NCBI RefSeq assembly: GCF_016863295.1 | Contig: NZ_BOOP01000003.1 | Span: forward strand, 310,001 to 374,000 | From: Planotetraspora phitsanulokensis | Lineage (GTDB): Bacteria; Actinomycetota; Actinomycetes; Streptosporangiales; Streptosporangiaceae | DNA: 64,000 bases | Direction: 5' to 3' | Shown here: one piece after another, positions 24,260-31,824 of the stretch | Numbering within the stretch: the stretch's first letter is position 1 | How the letters are laid out: each line of letters begins with the position of its first letter | The notes under the pieces: generated by a model | The model's input: the letters and a program-made list of their open reading frames with translations, nothing else | Database searches by the model: none | Told to the model about the DNA's origin: nothing | Translations under genes and position numbers: made by a program

Positions 24260-25414
24260 TCACGCCGTAGCGCGGCGCGCAGCCGTTTGACCGGCCGTCA
24301 GCGCGATGACCAGACCGACGATGGCGAGGCATGCGCCGACCAGGGCGCAGGACGTCCATCCCCATCCCGAGGCGATCGCCACGCCCCCCAGCCAGACCCC
24401 TCCGGCGTTGGCGAGGTTGAAGGCCGAGTGGTTGGAGGCCGCGGCGAGTGTGGGCGCGTCGGAGGCGAAACGGATGACCATGGTTTGAAGCGGCGCGGTC
24501 ATGAGGAAGCCGACGGCGCCGAGCAGGACGACCATGACCATGGCCACCCATGTGATGTGGGCGGTGAAGGCGAAGGCGATCAGGACCGCGGCGAGGCCGC
24601 CGAGACCGGCGTACGCGGTGGGGAGGGCCGCGCGGTCGGTCAGCGGTCCGGCCGCCGCCACACCGATGGTCATGCCGACGCCGCACAGGGCGAGCACCCA
24701 CACGACCGAGGACTCCTCCAGTCCCATCACGTGCGTGGCGATCGAGGCGAGGTAGGCGTAGGTCGCGAACACTCCGGCGAAGCCGAAGACCGCGGTGGCC
24801 AGCACCAGCAGGACCCGCCGGTCGCGGAAGGCCCGCAGCTCACGGCCCAGACTCTGTTGCGGCCGCGCGGGTTCGTACGGCACGAGCGCCGCGAGGGCCG
24901 AGACGGCGACGACGCCGATGCCGGTGACCACCAGGAAGGTGGCGCGCCAGCCGACGTCCTGCCCGAGCAGGGTGGCTGCGGGGACGCCGACGATGTTGGC
25001 GAAGGTCAACCCGAGCAGGACGGTGGCCACTGCCCGCCCCTCGCGGCCCTCGCGTGCGAGACTGGCGGCCACGACTGATCCGGCGCCGAAGAACGCGCCG
25101 TGCGGCAGGCCCGCGATGACGCGCCCGGCCACCAGCCAGCCGAAGTCCGGCGCGAGCGCGGAGAGCAGGTTCCCCGCGACGAAGACGCCCATCACCACGA
25201 TCAACAGGTGTTTGCGGGACATGCGCACGCCGACCACCGCGAGCAGCGGGGCGCCGACGACTACGCCGATCGCGTACGCGGAGACGAGGTTGCCCGCGGT
25301 GAGCACCGAGGTGTGCAGGTCCGCCGCGACGTCGGGCAGCAGGCCCATGATGACGAACTCGGTGGTGCCGATCCCGAAGGCGCTGATCGCGAGCGCGAGA
25401 AGTGCCAGGGGCAT
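24260..25414 (-). CDS. MFS transporter, DHA1 (12-helix) family, AraJ/Cmx-like
   Basis: A 384-residue MFS exporter. The N-terminal segment ISAFGIGTTEFVIMGLLPDV and motif C-like GRVIAGLPHGAFFGAGSVVA are characteristic of the DHA1 AraJ/chloramphenicol-exporter (Cmx/CmlR) branch; the C-half SNHSAFNLANAGGVWLGG is also typical. ATG 25414 has GAAAGG upstream. It follows an SDR gene (117-base gap, same strand) and a TetR gene further up, so TetR-SDR-MFS may form one detoxification unit: modify and export. The exported compound is not evident. Confidence 0.9.
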   Translation of the reverse strand: MPLALLALAISAFGIGTTEFVIMGLLPDVAADLHTSVLTAGNLVSAYAIGVVVGAPLLAVVGVRMSRKHLLIVVMGVFVAGNLLSALAPDFGWLVAGRVIAGLPHGAFFGAGSVVAASLAREGREGRAVATVLLGLTFANIVGVPAATLLGQDVGWRATFLVVTGIGVVAVSALAALVPYEPARPQQSLGRELRAFRDRRVLLVLATAVFGFAGVFATYAYLASIATHVMGLEESSVVWVLALCGVGMTIGVAAAGPLTDRAALPTAYAGLGGLAAVLIAFAFTAHITWVAMVMVVLLGAVGFLMTAPLQTMVIRFASDAPTLAAASNHSAFNLANAGGVWLGGVAIASGWGWTSCALVGACLAIVGLVIALTAGQTAARRATA

Positions 25415-25531
25415 GGGGAGCCTTTCGACGAGCAGGGTTGTGCGGAGACGGGGGCCGCGGTCATGACGGGGTCTGTCACGTGCCCGTGCCCGTTGGAGGC
25501 CCGGGCCGGCCGCGTGGCGTGTGTCGTCTGG

Positions 25532-26266
25532 TCAGCCCATGCCGAGGTGTCCGCCGTCGACTTCGAGGACCACTCCGGTGATGTAGCTGGCGCGTTCTGA
25601 GGCGAGGAACACGACCGCTTCAGCGACCTCCTTCGGCTCGGCGACGCGCCCCATGGCGGTGGTCTCCGCGATCGTCTTGAGCTTGGTGGGGTCCATGTCA
25701 TCGGTTCCCGGCGTGCGCGTGGGGCCGGGCGCCACGGCGTTGACGCGCACGCCCCTGCGCGCGTATTCGGTGGCCCAGACCTCGGTCAACTGCTCCAGGG
25801 CGGCCTTGGACGCGGAGTACATGCCGGTCCCCTTGGTGACCACCGAGGCGGCCAGGGTGCTGATGTTGACGATGGACCCGTGACCGCGCTGGGCCATGCC
25901 GGGAGCGAGTTCGCGCACCAACAGATAGGGGGCCTTGGTGTTGAGGTCCATGTGCAGGTCGAACAGCTCGTCCGTCATCTCCGACGTGGGCAGGAACTTG
26001 TAGACGCCCGCGTTGTTGATCAAAATGTCGACCTCGCCCGCCTCTTCGGCCAGGCGAAGCACGTCGCCGGTGTCGGCGAGGTCGGCCTGGACGAAGCGTG
26101 CCGACCCGCCGTCGGCCTCGATCGCGGCGACGACCTCTTTTCCACGGCGGGCATCGCGACCGTGGACGACGACCTCGGCGCCCTCGTGTGCCAGCTGGAC
26201 GGCCACGGCGCGGCCGATGCCCGCTGTGGCGCCCGTGACGAGGGCGGTGAGCCCGGACAGTTCCAT
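25532..26266 (-). CDS. Short-chain dehydrogenase/reductase (SDR)
   Basis: A 244-residue classical SDR: TGATAGIG (11-18), INNAGVY (83-89), Ser136, Tyr150 and Lys154 (GMYSASKAALEQL) and the C-terminal GVVLEVDGGHLGMG. HGRDAR after strand 2 suggests NADP. ATG 26266 has GGGAGAA; upstream in-frame codons MDSPRWEKD overlap the operator leader and are not conserved. A near-perfect 26-bp palindrome and a TTGACA promoter lie just upstream, followed further up by a TetR gene on the same strand. The MFS exporter follows it, so regulator, enzyme and pump appear to be a unit. Confidence 0.9.
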   Translation of the reverse strand: MELSGLTALVTGATAGIGRAVAVQLAHEGAEVVVHGRDARRGKEVVAAIEADGGSARFVQADLADTGDVLRLAEEAGEVDILINNAGVYKFLPTSEMTDELFDLHMDLNTKAPYLLVRELAPGMAQRGHGSIVNISTLAASVVTKGTGMYSASKAALEQLTEVWATEYARRGVRVNAVAPGPTRTPGTDDMDPTKLKTIAETTAMGRVAEPKEVAEAVVFLASERASYITGVVLEVDGGHLGMG

Positions 26267-26294
26267 GTCTTTCTCCCATCGAGGTGAGTCCATT

Positions 26295-26320
26295 AATCGA
26301 TGCAGGATCCTTCATCGATT
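26295..26320. promoter_or_regulatory. 26-bp near-perfect palindromic operator
   Basis: Half-sites AATCGATG (26295-26302) and CATCGATT (26313-26320) flank AGGATCCT; only one base pair breaks the dyad. It lies 29 bases before the SDR start and just downstream of the promoter TTGACA (26373-26368) with GATGCT (18-base spacer) on the minus strand. The TetR encoded immediately upstream is the best candidate to bind it. Confidence 0.65.
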
Positions 26321-26362
26321 GACGGATCTGAACCATTGATGGAAGCATCAGACCATCGTCGT

Positions 26363-26378
26363 TGGAATGTCAATTCCA
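26363..26378. promoter_or_regulatory. Dyad overlapping the -35 box of the SDR-MFS promoter
   Basis: TGGAAT-gtca-ATTCCA is a perfect 6-4-6 inverted repeat that contains the minus-strand -35 box TTGACA (26373-26368). It is distinct in sequence from the 26-bp palindrome downstream, so it may be a second operator for another regulator. Confidence 0.45.
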
Positions 26379-26452
26379 GTCGTTGACCTGCTCGGATGCC
26401 CCTGCCTCCGGAGCATTGCCGCCAAGGCTCACGCGTGGCGCACGTCGGCGCG

Positions 26453-27082
26453 TCAGGCGCTGAAACTGCGGATGTAGGCGAGGACGGCGTCCAATGCCGA
26501 GGCGAGATGCTCGGGATCGCGGTGGATCTGCGTCAGCAGGACGCCGCCCTGCAGCGCCGCGAGCAGCGCCGCCGCCAGCCGGTCCGGGTCGGCGTCCGGG
26601 CGGAGTTCGCCCCGCTCGCGCATGGTGTGCAGGCCGGAGCGGATCGGCTCCAGCCACCGCGTGAAGGCCGCCGCCAGGTACTCCCTGGCCTCAGGGCTGG
26701 ACTCGACCAGCTCACTGGCCAGCGCGCCCAGCTCGCAGCCCCCTGCGCAGCCGTGCTGGATCTGCAGGGCGACCCGCTGGTCGCGCCAGCTCTGCAGGGC
26801 GGCGAAGCCGTCCAGGTGATCCAGGTAGGGCTGCTGGCGCTCGAGGGTGGCGTCGGTCTGGTACGTGATGACAGCGCGGACGAGGCCCCGTTTGTCGCCG
26901 AAGTAGTGGTAGACCTGCGAGGCGCTGACGCCCGCGGTCTCCATGACGTCCTCCATGGTGGTGCGCGCGGCGCCGTGCTCGGCCATCAAGTCGGCGGCGA
27001 CCTGGAGGATGCGGTCCTTCGTGGCCCGTCCCTGCGCGGTCAGGCGGGGTGCCGGCGCCGGCTTCCGGGCGATCTGGGCCAT
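26453..27082 (-). CDS. TetR-family transcriptional repressor
   Basis: A 209-residue TetR protein. HTH: RILQVAADLMAEHGAARTTM, then EDVMETAGVSASQVYHYFGD. The ligand-binding half begins with KRGLVRAVITYQTDATLE and contains two neighbouring cysteines in HGCAGGCELGALASEL, a pattern seen in TetR_C_16/AcrR-like electrophile sensors (redox sensing is inference). The ATG at 27082 is chosen since the family starts about 20 residues before the HTH. It is divergent from the MarR gene and upstream of the SDR-MFS pair on the same strand. Confidence 0.87.
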   Translation of the reverse strand: MAQIARKPAPAPRLTAQGRATKDRILQVAADLMAEHGAARTTMEDVMETAGVSASQVYHYFGDKRGLVRAVITYQTDATLERQQPYLDHLDGFAALQSWRDQRVALQIQHGCAGGCELGALASELVESSPEAREYLAAAFTRWLEPIRSGLHTMRERGELRPDADPDRLAAALLAALQGGVLLTQIHRDPEHLASALDAVLAYIRSFSA

Positions 27083-27146
27083 GGAGCTCAGGCTACGCCC
27101 CGTGCTCCGGAGCACCTCCGCCGTGCGGAGGCGCCCGTCACGCATG

Positions 27147-27162
27147 CCTTCATAATTGAAGG
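27147..27162. promoter_or_regulatory. Inverted repeat between divergent TetR and MarR genes
   Basis: CCTTCA-taat-TGAAGG, a 6-4-6 dyad, sits almost midway in the 144-base gap between the two divergent regulator genes. It is a likely operator, more probably for the MarR protein (16-bp AT-centred dyads are usual for that family), but ownership is not decidable by eye. Confidence 0.5.
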
Positions 27163-27226
27163 ACCCTGCATCCGTACAGCGTAGGGTGACCGGCAGGAAG
27201 CCATGCGAGGCAGTGAGGAAGCGGCC

Positions 27227-27733
27227 ATGACAGAGACCTCCGCCACCCGGACGCCGCGCTCGGCGCAGCCCGCCCGACGGCGGGAGACGGTACAGAGCGG
27301 CCCGCCGGAAACGCTCGGCTTCCACCTCAAGCGCGCCGAGCAGGCGCTGATCGCCCGCAAGGCCGGTGCGGTGCGCGCCCTCGACCTGACCGAGCCTCAG
27401 TGCAAGGTCCTCGGCTACCTCGCCGACGGCTCCGCCAAGTCCTGCACCCAGCTCTCGCGGGAGGCGCTCGTCACCTCCCAGACCATGACCGGCATCGTCA
27501 AGAACCTCGAGAGCAAGGGCCTGGTCGAGCGCCACGCCTCCCCCGACCACAGCCGCGTGATGCTGGTCTCCCTCACCGACGCCGGCGCCGAGCGCGCCGC
27601 CGCCGCCTCAGACCTGTCGCGAAGAGTCGAAACCAGGCTGCGCCAGGCGATGACCGACGAGGACTACACCCGACTCATCCGGCTGCTCGGCCGCGTCGCC
27701 GAGGTCACGTCCGATCTCGCCCTCGACGACTGA
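27227..27733 (+). CDS. MarR-family transcriptional regulator
   Basis: A 168-residue MarR protein after an unusual disordered N-terminus of about 30 residues. The winged helix is clear: LTEPQCKVLGYLADGSAKSC, then TQLSREALVTSQTMTGIVKN and LESKGLVERHASPDHSRVML with the wing. Cys in KSCTQL is next to the recognition helix and could be an oxidation sensor, which is speculative. ATG 27227 has GAGGAAG upstream. It is divergent from the TetR gene and convergent with an SDR gene, separated from it by a strong hairpin. Confidence 0.88.
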   Translation: MTETSATRTPRSAQPARRRETVQSGPPETLGFHLKRAEQALIARKAGAVRALDLTEPQCKVLGYLADGSAKSCTQLSREALVTSQTMTGIVKNLESKGLVERHASPDHSRVMLVSLTDAGAERAAAASDLSRRVETRLRQAMTDEDYTRLIRLLGRVAEVTSDLALDD

Positions 27734-27842
27734 CGCCTCATCCTCCCCGGCCGGCCGTACGTCCGTGACATGGCGCTGCCGTGATGATGAGTTCGGACCC
27801 ACGGGCGAGGGGGGCGACGAGGACAGCGCAGGGCGACAAAAC

Positions 27843-27888
27843 GTGAACCACCGAGATGACCTTCAAGGGCCGTCTCGATGGTTCTCAC
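27843..27888. terminator. Stem-loop between convergent MarR and SDR genes
   Basis: GTGAACCACCGAGA pairs with TCTCGATGGTTCTCAC across a 16-base loop, with one G-A type mismatch and a one- to two-base bulge. It lies in the 218-base gap between two convergent genes, as expected for a bidirectional terminator; no U-tract is present, which is common in actinomycetes. Confidence 0.5.
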
Positions 27889-27951
27889 AGCCCTGATCCT
27901 CCAGCGCGGCCCAGCCGTACCAGCCCTCGACTGCCGCGGTCGCGCTGCAGG

Positions 27952-28686
27952 TCAGACCTGCGCGACTCCACCGTCGACGAACAGTTCAGTGCCCGCGACG
28001 AAGCTGGAGTCCGACGAGGCGAGAAACAGTACGGCCCGGGCGATCTCATCAGGAGTGCCGTAGCGTCCCAACGGCACCATCGAGGCGATGAGGTCCTTCG
28101 TCGCCTCAGGGAGGTCCTCGACCCCCGGGGTGTCGATCGGTCCGGGGCTGATCACGTTCACGCGGATGTCACGATCCTTCAGTTCCGCGGTCCACGTGCG
28201 CGCAAATGATCGCAGCGCGGCCTTGCTCGCCAAGTAGACCGTGCTGCCCGGCACGCCCTTGCTGGCGCCCGCGCTGCTGTTGAGCACGATCGACGCGCCA
28301 TCGGACAGCAGTGGCAGCAACTTCTGCACGGTGAACAGGGTGCCGCGCACGTTGATATCGAAGACGTGGTCGAACGACTCCTCGGTGACCGCGTTCAGCG
28401 GTTCGTTCAGCAGGCCGTTGCCTGCGCTGGCGAACAGGATGTCGACCCGGCCCCTCTCTTCGCGGATGGTCCCTGCGAGGCGGTCGAGATCGGCGAGGTC
28501 GCCCGAGTCGGCCTGCACTCCGGTGACGTTGGGACCGAGTTGTGCGACAGCGGCGTCCAACTTGTCCTTCCGGCGTCCGGTGATGAAGACATGGGCGCCT
28601 TCGGCGACGAACGCCCTGGCAGTGGCCAGGGCCATGCCGGAAGTCGCGCCGGTGATGACGGCGACCTTTCCTTCGAGCTTGGACAC
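27952..28686 (-). CDS. Short-chain dehydrogenase/reductase (SDR), paralogue 2
   Basis: A 244-residue SDR close to the genes at 23308 and 46853. Catalytic Tyr151 and Lys155 (TVYLASKAALRSF) and the C-terminus GTELFVDGGVAQV are normal. The cofactor motif is unusual: TGATSGMA (12-19) instead of TGxxxGIG, so the third Gly is Ala19, and NNAG is replaced by ASAG. GTG 28686 follows GGAAAGG. It is divergent from the TetR gene at 28829 across three operator repeats, which makes it the obvious target of that repressor. Confidence 0.9.
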   Translation of the reverse strand: MSKLEGKVAVITGATSGMALATARAFVAEGAHVFITGRRKDKLDAAVAQLGPNVTGVQADSGDLADLDRLAGTIREERGRVDILFASAGNGLLNEPLNAVTEESFDHVFDINVRGTLFTVQKLLPLLSDGASIVLNSSAGASKGVPGSTVYLASKAALRSFARTWTAELKDRDIRVNVISPGPIDTPGVEDLPEATKDLIASMVPLGRYGTPDEIARAVLFLASSDSSFVAGTELFVDGGVAQV

Positions 28687-28734
28687 GATGGGCCTTTCCG
28701 ATTGGGGATGTGCCAGTCATAGAGACACCGATAG

Positions 28735-28809
28735 TGAGGGGTGCCTCGACTTCGGTGACCGTATCACTATGATGAGGGGTGCCTCAACATAATCATGAGG
28801 GGGCTCTCA
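28735..28809. promoter_or_regulatory. Three tandem TetR operators between SDR and TetR
   Basis: Three copies of TGAGG-GGTG-CCTCA type: 28735-28748 (TGAGGGGTGCCTCG), 28773-28786 (perfect dyad) and 28796-28809 (TGAGGGGGCTCTCA). Spacings are 38 and 23 bases. TAATAT (28816-28821) is a good -10 box for the TetR gene, whose ATG at 28829 would then be the first transcribed codon. On the minus strand TTGAGG with TACGGT is a possible SDR promoter inside the array. Confidence 0.7.
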
Positions 28810-28828
28810 CCTTGGTAATATCGCTGGT

Positions 28829-29515
28829 ATGGAGCACAGGGACGACGATCACCTCGACCAGGCTCAAGTCGGCCCGTCAGGCAGGGTGGCCGTGCCGCGC
28901 CGGCGGGACGCTCGGCGCAACCGCGAGCTGCTCACCGCCCTCGCACAGGAGGCGTTCGCCGAGCACGGCGTCGATGCGTCCCTGGAGCAGATCGCGCGGA
29001 AAGCGGGCCTGGCGATCGGAACCCTTTACCGGCACTTCCCGACCCGGGTCGATCTCCTGCTCGCCGCGTTCGAACCGAAACTGTCGGAATTCATGACGGC
29101 CGCCGAGGCGACGCTCCTGATGGAGGACCCGTGGGAAGGGTTCTGCACGTTCCTGGAAGCCTTGTGCGCCACGCAGGCCGGAGACCGCGGCTTCAACGAC
29201 TTCATCTCAATGAGGTTTCCCAACAGCCAGGCCACCGAGGCGATGCACGACCATCTGTGTCGCCTGGCCAGTGAGGTCATCGAACGCGGTCAAGCCGCCG
29301 GAGTGGTACGCCCTGACATCACCGACGCCGACATCATCAGCCTCGTCTGGGCCAACAGCCGCATCATCGACGCGACCAGAGGCGCCGCACCCAACGCGTG
29401 GCGGCGCAACCTGCACATCATGATCGACGGCTTCCGCGCCGCTCAGCACCCGCTACCCGAACCCCCGCTCACCGAGGCGCAGCTCTACCAGGCGATGGTC
29501 AACCTCACGACCTGA
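28829..29515 (+). CDS. TetR-family transcriptional repressor
   Basis: A 228-residue TetR protein with a 25-residue acidic extension before the HTH. The DNA-binding part is RRNRELLTALAQEAFAEHGV, then SLEQIARKAGLAIGTLYRHF, and the C-terminal domain (PWEGFCTFLEALCATQAGDR) resembles the TetR_C_33/SbtR group. Its promoter box TAATAT lies eight bases before the ATG, so translation is probably leaderless. It is divergent from SDR paralogue 2 and surrounded by three operator copies, so a self-limited repressor/SDR pair is likely. The inducer is unknown. Confidence 0.9.
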   Translation: MEHRDDDHLDQAQVGPSGRVAVPRRRDARRNRELLTALAQEAFAEHGVDASLEQIARKAGLAIGTLYRHFPTRVDLLLAAFEPKLSEFMTAAEATLLMEDPWEGFCTFLEALCATQAGDRGFNDFISMRFPNSQATEAMHDHLCRLASEVIERGQAAGVVRPDITDADIISLVWANSRIIDATRGAAPNAWRRNLHIMIDGFRAAQHPLPEPPLTEAQLYQAMVNLTT

Positions 29516-29526
29516 AAGGATTTTGA

Positions 29527-29547
29527 ACCTGCGGCCCCTTGACGCCC
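29527..29547 (+). repeat. 21-bp direct repeat, left copy
   Basis: ACCTGCGGCCCCTTGAC followed by one variable base and CCC recurs in the same orientation at 37711-37731 (20 of 21 identical), 8184 bases away. Read on the minus strand it resembles a tRNA T-arm (GCAGGTTCAAAATCC), but no tRNA body is attached. It might be a pair of recombination scars flanking the intervening accessory genes. Confidence 0.4.
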
Positions 29548-29712
29548 GCACATGGACTGATCGATTTTCGAGCCAGGGGGACCAATCATCCCTGTTGCGC
29601 TCCTCCGCGTGTCCTTGTGATGGCGACGTTGTCCGCGTTGTCGTCGAACAGATGCCCCTGCGATGCTTCCCGTGTGAAGACTGCAGGACCGTCAACGAGA
29701 AGGGACACGGCA

Positions 29713-30183
29713 ATGGGCGACAGACATCCTGCACTCGCGCGGCTCGACGCTCTCGTCGGCCGCTGGGCGGTACAGCCGAAGGTTCCCGGCCTCGGCAGCG
29801 CATGGACAGAGTTCGCCTGGCAAGACGACGGCGCGTTCCTGCGGCAGGAGTCCGACATCGATTCCATGCCGGCCACAGCGCCGAAGGTGTGGCAGGAGAA
29901 CGCCCCGTTCCCGACCCTCGCTCTGATCGGGCTGGATGACGCCGGCGAGGAGTTCACGATGCTGTACGCCGATGCCCGCGGCGTACACAGGGTGTACCGG
30001 ATGACATTCGCCGAGGGTGAGTGGCGGATGTGGCGGGACGCTCCTGGGTTCAACCAGCGCTTCGCTGGAACGCTGAGCCCGGACGGCGACACCGTGGAGG
30101 CGCGATGGGAGATGTCGACCGACGGCGTGACCTGGTCCCTCGACTTCGAGCTCACGTACTCGCGGGTGCGAGACTCCCTCTAA
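29713..30183 (+). CDS. DUF1579-like small protein, unknown function
   Basis: A 156-residue protein. It opens with HPALARLDALVGRWAVQPKV, continues with WTEFAWQDDGAFLRQESDID and ends in EARWEMSTDGVTWSLDFEL followed by TYSRV. This order (Leu-x2-Leu-x-Gly-x-Trp opening, central WQDDGAFLR, closing WExSxDGxxWxxDF) is that of the DUF1579/SnoaL-neighbour beta-barrel proteins. No catalytic residue is evident. ATG 29713 has AAGGGA upstream. It stands alone after the TetR gene. Confidence 0.7.
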   Translation: MGDRHPALARLDALVGRWAVQPKVPGLGSAWTEFAWQDDGAFLRQESDIDSMPATAPKVWQENAPFPTLALIGLDDAGEEFTMLYADARGVHRVYRMTFAEGEWRMWRDAPGFNQRFAGTLSPDGDTVEARWEMSTDGVTWSLDFELTYSRVRDSL

Positions 30184-30235
30184 TTCGGCTGGACCGCATG
30201 CCCCCGGCTGAACGCCTATGGCCGGTTGGGCATCT

Positions 30236-31255
30236 TCAGGCTGTCCCCATGTGGCCCGCGGTGCGGCTGGTCGAGGACGTACGGGTCGACACCAACCAGC
30301 GGATGGCGATCGCGGCGATGAAGGCGGTGATGGCGGCGACGACGAGCCACGCCCACAGTCGCCACAGCACGGGGTGCGTCATGGTGAGCCAGTCGACCGT
30401 CTGCCGGGCCACGGCGGCATACGGGAAGGTGAACGACCAGAATCCGGTCGAGAAGGTCAACCGCCGGTAGGCCGGGATGAGCCCGACCTGCATCAGTGTG
30501 AGCACCACGGTGAGGCCGGCGAGGCAGTACGCGACGAGATCCTCCCGGCCTCCGTTCAGACTGAACCACGCGAGCCCGCCCACCGCGGGCGGCGCGACGT
30601 AGATCGCGAGCGTGGGCGCCAGCGGGGCGGGAAGCGGCCCCTTGACGGCGACGCGGACGAGAATGAGCGCGCTGACGACGATCCAGAAGAAGACGCCGAC
30701 GGCGAAAGCGCCCAACGCGAACCCGTGCAGCCCGACTTTCGCGGCCGAATTGGCGGCGATGAATGCGGCGGCGACCGTCGGGAGGAAGTATCCGCCGTGG
30801 ACGTCCTCAATATGGAACAGTCCCTGTGACCATTGCGCCAGCAACCAACCGGCGAACAGCGCGGCGACCACGATGAAAGCGACCACGAGCCAGGACCCCA
30901 GCGCGGGAACGTAGTCGTACACCTCGCCGCCGACGAGCATTCCCACAATCGGAACGAGGGCTGCGATCGGTCCCTGTGCCGGGTTCCGCAACTGGTCGAC
31001 GAGACGCCGCCCCGACCGACGCCCGGCGACCGCATGGGTGACGATCAGCCAGACCCATGCGATCGCGGTGAGCGCCCACAGCCCGACCGCGACGGCCGCA
31101 GGTGCGCCGAGCACGCCGTCCGCGAGAGACCAGGTGGCAGCCAGTCCGGCGAACCCGAATGCGATGGCGAACGTATTCATCGGGACACGCGTCACGGGCG
31201 AGGCCACGAGAGCGTCGACCGCGGGTTTCTGCCGATCCGGCGTATCGATGCTCAC
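30236..31255 (-). CDS. TDT-family transporter (TehA/SLAC1-like)
   Basis: A 339-residue membrane protein with about ten hydrophobic segments. The family motifs PMNTFAIAFGFAGLAATWSL near the N-terminus, GGYFLPTVAAAFIAANSAAK in the middle and FSTGFWSFTFPYAAVARQTV near the C-terminus are typical of the tellurite-resistance/dicarboxylate transporter (TDT) family, which includes anion channels such as SLAC1 and TehA. The GTG at 31255 follows GAGGGTGG. It has no evident operon partner. Likely substrate class is small anions; tellurite resistance is only a historical family label. Confidence 0.87.
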   Translation of the reverse strand: MSIDTPDRQKPAVDALVASPVTRVPMNTFAIAFGFAGLAATWSLADGVLGAPAAVAVGLWALTAIAWVWLIVTHAVAGRRSGRRLVDQLRNPAQGPIAALVPIVGMLVGGEVYDYVPALGSWLVVAFIVVAALFAGWLLAQWSQGLFHIEDVHGGYFLPTVAAAFIAANSAAKVGLHGFALGAFAVGVFFWIVVSALILVRVAVKGPLPAPLAPTLAIYVAPPAVGGLAWFSLNGGREDLVAYCLAGLTVVLTLMQVGLIPAYRRLTFSTGFWSFTFPYAAVARQTVDWLTMTHPVLWRLWAWLVVAAITAFIAAIAIRWLVSTRTSSTSRTAGHMGTA

Positions 31256-31612
31256 TAGGTGGCCACCCTCAGATATGGGGACATCTCATGCCTCTCATAA
31301 GGAAACGCGACTCAAGAGCTTGGCCGGGAGGTGATCGATGTCCCGCTCTCGCGGAGGCCTGTTCTCTTTCGCGACACGAGGAGTGTGCCAGCTGGTGACC
31401 GAGCGCCGTCGAGTGGGTCCCCACGCCCCCTACGTGGGGGAACCGCCCCGGCCGACGGGAACCGCTCCTCGCCGAGGATGCTTCCTCGGTTGATGTCGAC
31501 GCGTAGACGGTCGCGGGCCGTGGAGTGAACGGCCTTTGATCACACCGGTCTCGAATCCATCGTCGCGGTCTTGCTCGCGACGGCGAGAGCATCCGATGTC
31601 GTCGGGCAGCCG
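31256..31612. other. Intergenic stretch with a single GC-rich hairpin
   Basis: No gene seen. The only clear structure is CCCCACG-ccccta-type stem at 31419-31439 (CCCCACG, seven-base loop, CGTGGGG). It may terminate transcription from the DUF302 remnant side or be decayed DNA. One copy only. Confidence 0.35.
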
Positions 31613-31824
31613 TTCAAGAAGCCACCTCGCGGAGGGTGTCCTCAAGAAGGACGTCGAGGTCTTTCGCCACTGCGTCCACGTCCGGGTCGCCGAGTTGCCC
31701 GAAAACGTCGCTCGGACGGTCGTATTCGAATGCGACTTCGCCCTCACGGCTTTCCCGCAGGAGGACCCGGAGGGGTGACCGAGCCGTGTCCCCCCGGCAC
31801 CGGCCACCACAACCATGTCGCTCA
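31613..31824 (-). pseudogene. Frameshifted remnant of a DUF302 gene
   Basis: On the minus strand, two frames together read like the C-terminal half of a DUF302 protein: MVVVAGAGGTRL in one frame, then, after a shift, PLRVLLRESREGEVAFEYDR, and a tail PSDVFGQLGDPDVDAVAKDL ending in LLEDTLREVAS and TGA. The usual N-terminal half is missing, and the first segment overlaps the 3' end of the NmrA-like gene. No start codon or ribosome site serves it. It is therefore scored as a decaying gene. DUF302 proteins are small, widespread and poorly understood. Confidence 0.6.

Noticed and set aside
29515-29550. tRNA 3' end on the minus strand
   Set aside because: GCAGGTTCAAAATCC looks like a T-arm, but no acceptor stem, anticodon arm or D-arm can be built around it.
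31411-31446. CRISPR-like repeat (GTCCCCACG ... CGTGGGGGAACC)
   Set aside because: It resembles a type I-E repeat, but there is only one copy, the loop is too long and no cas gene is present. Kept as a plain hairpin.
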